Assembly: GCA_945860285.1 (NCBI GenBank)
Contig: CAMAQB010000002.1
Location: forward strand, 1 to 64,000
Origin: Akkermansia muciniphila
Lineage (GTDB): Bacteria; Verrucomicrobiota; Verrucomicrobiia; Verrucomicrobiales; Akkermansiaceae
Reading direction: 5' to 3'
Length of the DNA: 64,000 nt
In this document: in pieces, positions 62,527 to 64,000 of the stretch
How the letters are laid out: the number at the start of each line of letters is the position of its first letter
How positions within the stretch are numbered: the stretch's first letter is position 1
Position numbers and translations under genes: made by a program
Notes under the pieces: model-generated
The model's database searches: none
What the model saw: only the letters and a program-made list of their open reading frames with translations
Told to the model about the DNA's origin: nothing

Positions 62527-63336
62527 ATGCAAGAACTGACCGATACGCAGAACGAAAAAGACGACCGCAATCTCCCCATCGACCAGGTGGGAGTGAAAAA
62601 CCTGCGCTTCCCGGTGGAGGTTCGCGAGAAAAACGGCGGCACCCAGAAAACCATCGCCACGGTCTCACTGGCGGTGGCCCTGCCTCAACACTACAAGGGC
62701 ACCCACATGAGCCGCTTTGTCGAGGTCCTCAACTCCCACGGCAATTGCCTCGACATCCGCACCATCAACAGCATACCGAAAGAATTGATCGAACGACTCG
62801 ACGCCCAGCGCGCCCACGTCACGTTCCAATTCCCGTTTTTCATCAAAAAACTCGCCCCGGTCAGCGGCGGCGAGGGTTTGGTGGATTATGAAGTACGTTT
62901 TGAAATCGACTACCATCGCGATGGTCGATCCGACTTCGTACTGACAACCATCGTCCCCGTCACCACACTTTGTCCCTGCTCCAAGGCGATCAGCGAGCGC
63001 GGCGCGCACAACCAACGGGGCATTGTCACCTATGCGATCCGCTCGAAAAAATCGATCTGGGTTGAAGACCTGATCGCCCTCGTCGAGCGGTCCGCGAGCT
63101 GTGAACTCTACAGCCTGCTCAAAAGGCCCGACGAAAAATTCGTCACCGAAAAAGCCTATGACAATCCGGTTTTTGTCGAAGACCTGGTGCGCAACATCGC
63201 CTCGCGCAGCAACGCCCACGAGAACATCACCTGGTACCGGGTGGAAGCGGAAAACTACGAGTCCATCCACAACCACAATGCCTACGCCGTGATCGAACAC
63301 TCCCATCCCGCAAGCGATCCATCGTCTCCGGCCTGA
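62527..63336 (+). CDS. folE2: GTP cyclohydrolase FolE2 (type IB)
   Basis: 269 residues. Family markers are 'QVGVKNLRFPVEV', 'GTHMSRFVEVLN', the metal/substrate region 'TTLCPCSKAISERGAHNQRG' and 'ESIHNHNAYA'. FolE2 turns GTP into 7,8-dihydroneopterin triphosphate, the first step to folate (and to queuosine); it can use metals other than zinc, unlike FolE. With folC and perhaps the class IV aminotransferase, it is one of several folate-related genes in the window. Confidence 0.95.
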   Translation: MQELTDTQNEKDDRNLPIDQVGVKNLRFPVEVREKNGGTQKTIATVSLAVALPQHYKGTHMSRFVEVLNSHGNCLDIRTINSIPKELIERLDAQRAHVTFQFPFFIKKLAPVSGGEGLVDYEVRFEIDYHRDGRSDFVLTTIVPVTTLCPCSKAISERGAHNQRGIVTYAIRSKKSIWVEDLIALVERSASCELYSLLKRPDEKFVTEKAYDNPVFVEDLVRNIASRSNAHENITWYRVEAENYESIHNHNAYAVIEHSHPASDPSSPA

Positions 63337-63405
63337 GCAAACCTTTCGCCGGTCCGACGGGAGCACGAGCGTCCGCAATTTTCTTGCCGATCGCATCTTC
63401 CCGCT

Positions 63406-63434
63406 TTGACAAAGCTACCGAACTGCCGCAAACT
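63406..63434 (+). promoter_or_regulatory. Probable sigma70-type promoter for the class V aminotransferase
   Basis: TTGACA (63406-63411) and CAAACT (63429-63434) are separated by 17 bp, 15 bases before the ATG at 63450. The -35 box is perfect; the -10 is moderate. The leader would be only about ten bases. Confidence 0.4.
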
Positions 63435-63449
63435 CCGCGCCCCGAATCC

Positions 63450-64000
63450 ATGGCTACTCCCAAACTTTTCATCCCCGGTCCAATTGATGTCTCCCCCGCC
63501 ACCTACACCGCGATGTCGCGCCCGATGATCGGCCACCGCGGTTCGGAATTCGAAGCACTCTATGCCTCCACGCAACCAGGATTGCAACAGCTCGCCGGCA
63601 CCCAACGCCCGGTGTTTCTCTCGACCTCCTCCGCGTGGGGCGTGATGGAAGCCGCACTGCGCAACCTCGCCCGCAACAAAGTGCTGACCCTCTGCAATGG
63701 TGCCTTCTCGGACAAGTGGTTCGATGTCGCCAAAAAATGCGGCAAGGAAGCCGATAAAATCCAGGCCGAATGGGGACAACCGATCGACCCTGAACTGGTG
63801 CGCGCCAAACTGTCCGAAGGTGGCTACGATGCCGTGACCTTCATTCACAACGAAACCTCCACCGGGGTGATGAGCGACCTCGCTGCGATCGCCAAAGTCG
63901 TGAAGTCGTTTCCGGATGTCATGCTGATTGTCGATACCGTCTCATCCTTTTCCGCCGTGCCACTGGCGATGGATGATCTGGGCATCGATGTGCTCCTCGC
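63450..64000 (+). CDS. Class V PLP-dependent aminotransferase (partial at right edge)
   Basis: The first 183 residues are present and the rest is cut off by the window. 'FIPGPIDVSPATYTAMSRPMIGHRGSEF' (quoted in part) and the PLP-binding Asp in 'LIVDTVSSFSAVPLAMDDLGID' (quoted in part) match the serine-pyruvate / alanine-glyoxylate aminotransferase branch of class V. The Lys that binds PLP would lie beyond the edge. It could serve glyoxylate, serine or 2-aminoethylphosphonate metabolism; which one cannot be decided from this portion. Confidence 0.87.
   Translation, partial: MATPKLFIPGPIDVSPATYTAMSRPMIGHRGSEFEALYASTQPGLQQLAGTQRPVFLSTSSAWGVMEAALRNLARNKVLTLCNGAFSDKWFDVAKKCGKEADKIQAEWGQPIDPELVRAKLSEGGYDAVTFIHNETSTGVMSDLAAIAKVVKSFPDVMLIVDTVSSFSAVPLAMDDLGIDVLL

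Noticed and set aside
1..64000. CRISPR array, prophage or integron
   Set aside because: No regularly spaced repeats, phage structural genes or integrase genes were seen; the only mobile-element signal is the fragment at the left edge.

Overview
The window looks like a chromosomal segment of a Verrucomicrobiota bacterium (PVC group). The DNA is moderately GC-rich. The best taxonomic signals are a DUF1501 / PSD1-DUF1549-DUF1553 protein pair with a haem-motif lipoprotein, which is typical of planctomycetes and verrucomicrobia; a Rho factor and a DksA/TraR-like protein that both carry histone-H1-like Lys/Ala/Pro tails; and a large secreted protein of the verrucomicrobial surface type. Most genes are housekeeping, in short tightly spaced operons on both strands. 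There is no CRISPR array, no prophage and no intact mobile element. Only the start of a probable IS630-type transposase is cut by the left edge.

Layout. 1-4.3 kb: transposase fragment, M50-like membrane protease, tRNA-Glu, and a DevBCA-type ABC exporter. 4.3-10.9 kb (minus): a five-gene run of histidine kinase, sigma54 response regulator, membrane glycosyltransferase, xseB and dxs. 10.9-21.7 kb: cutA, rho-yebC, an orphan DNA methyltransferase, a sugar nucleotidyltransferase, fabH, a MidA-like methyltransferase with an M3 oligopeptidase, and uppS. 21.7-32.7 kb: a small membrane protein, glnS with a possible attenuated leader, an M20 peptidase, DUF1501 and PSD1 proteins, and a cobalamin riboswitch driving a BtuB-like receptor.

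32.7-43.5 kb: a CPBP protease, comF, accD-folC, a DUF4230 protein, an unrecognised conserved-looking protein, a class IV aminotransferase, argS, and a fused FAD/Fe-S dehydrogenase. 43.5-47 kb (minus): a PTS IIA protein and an Hsp70 chaperone followed by two coiled-coil membrane proteins. 47-53.9 kb: a TrhO-RluA fusion, small membrane proteins, dnaB, an N-formylglutamate amidohydrolase-like protein, an SDR epimerase and a GbsR regulator. 54-57.4 kb: a 1104-residue secreted protein with tandem Ig-like domains, then a strong terminator. 57.4-64 kb: scpB-pheA, recJ, the DksA-like protein, rpmG-rpsR, folE2 and a class V aminotransferase cut by the right edge.

The most unusual items are the Hsp70 / coiled-coil membrane locus, the TrhO-RluA fusion, the co-oriented two-component / glycosyltransferase / isoprenoid run, the terminator-containing glnS leader, H1-like tails on two transcription factors, and an over-represented heptamer TTGTTAG that mostly encodes Leu-Leu. 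Start codons were often moved from the longest open frame to the start best supported by homology or by overlap with neighbours.
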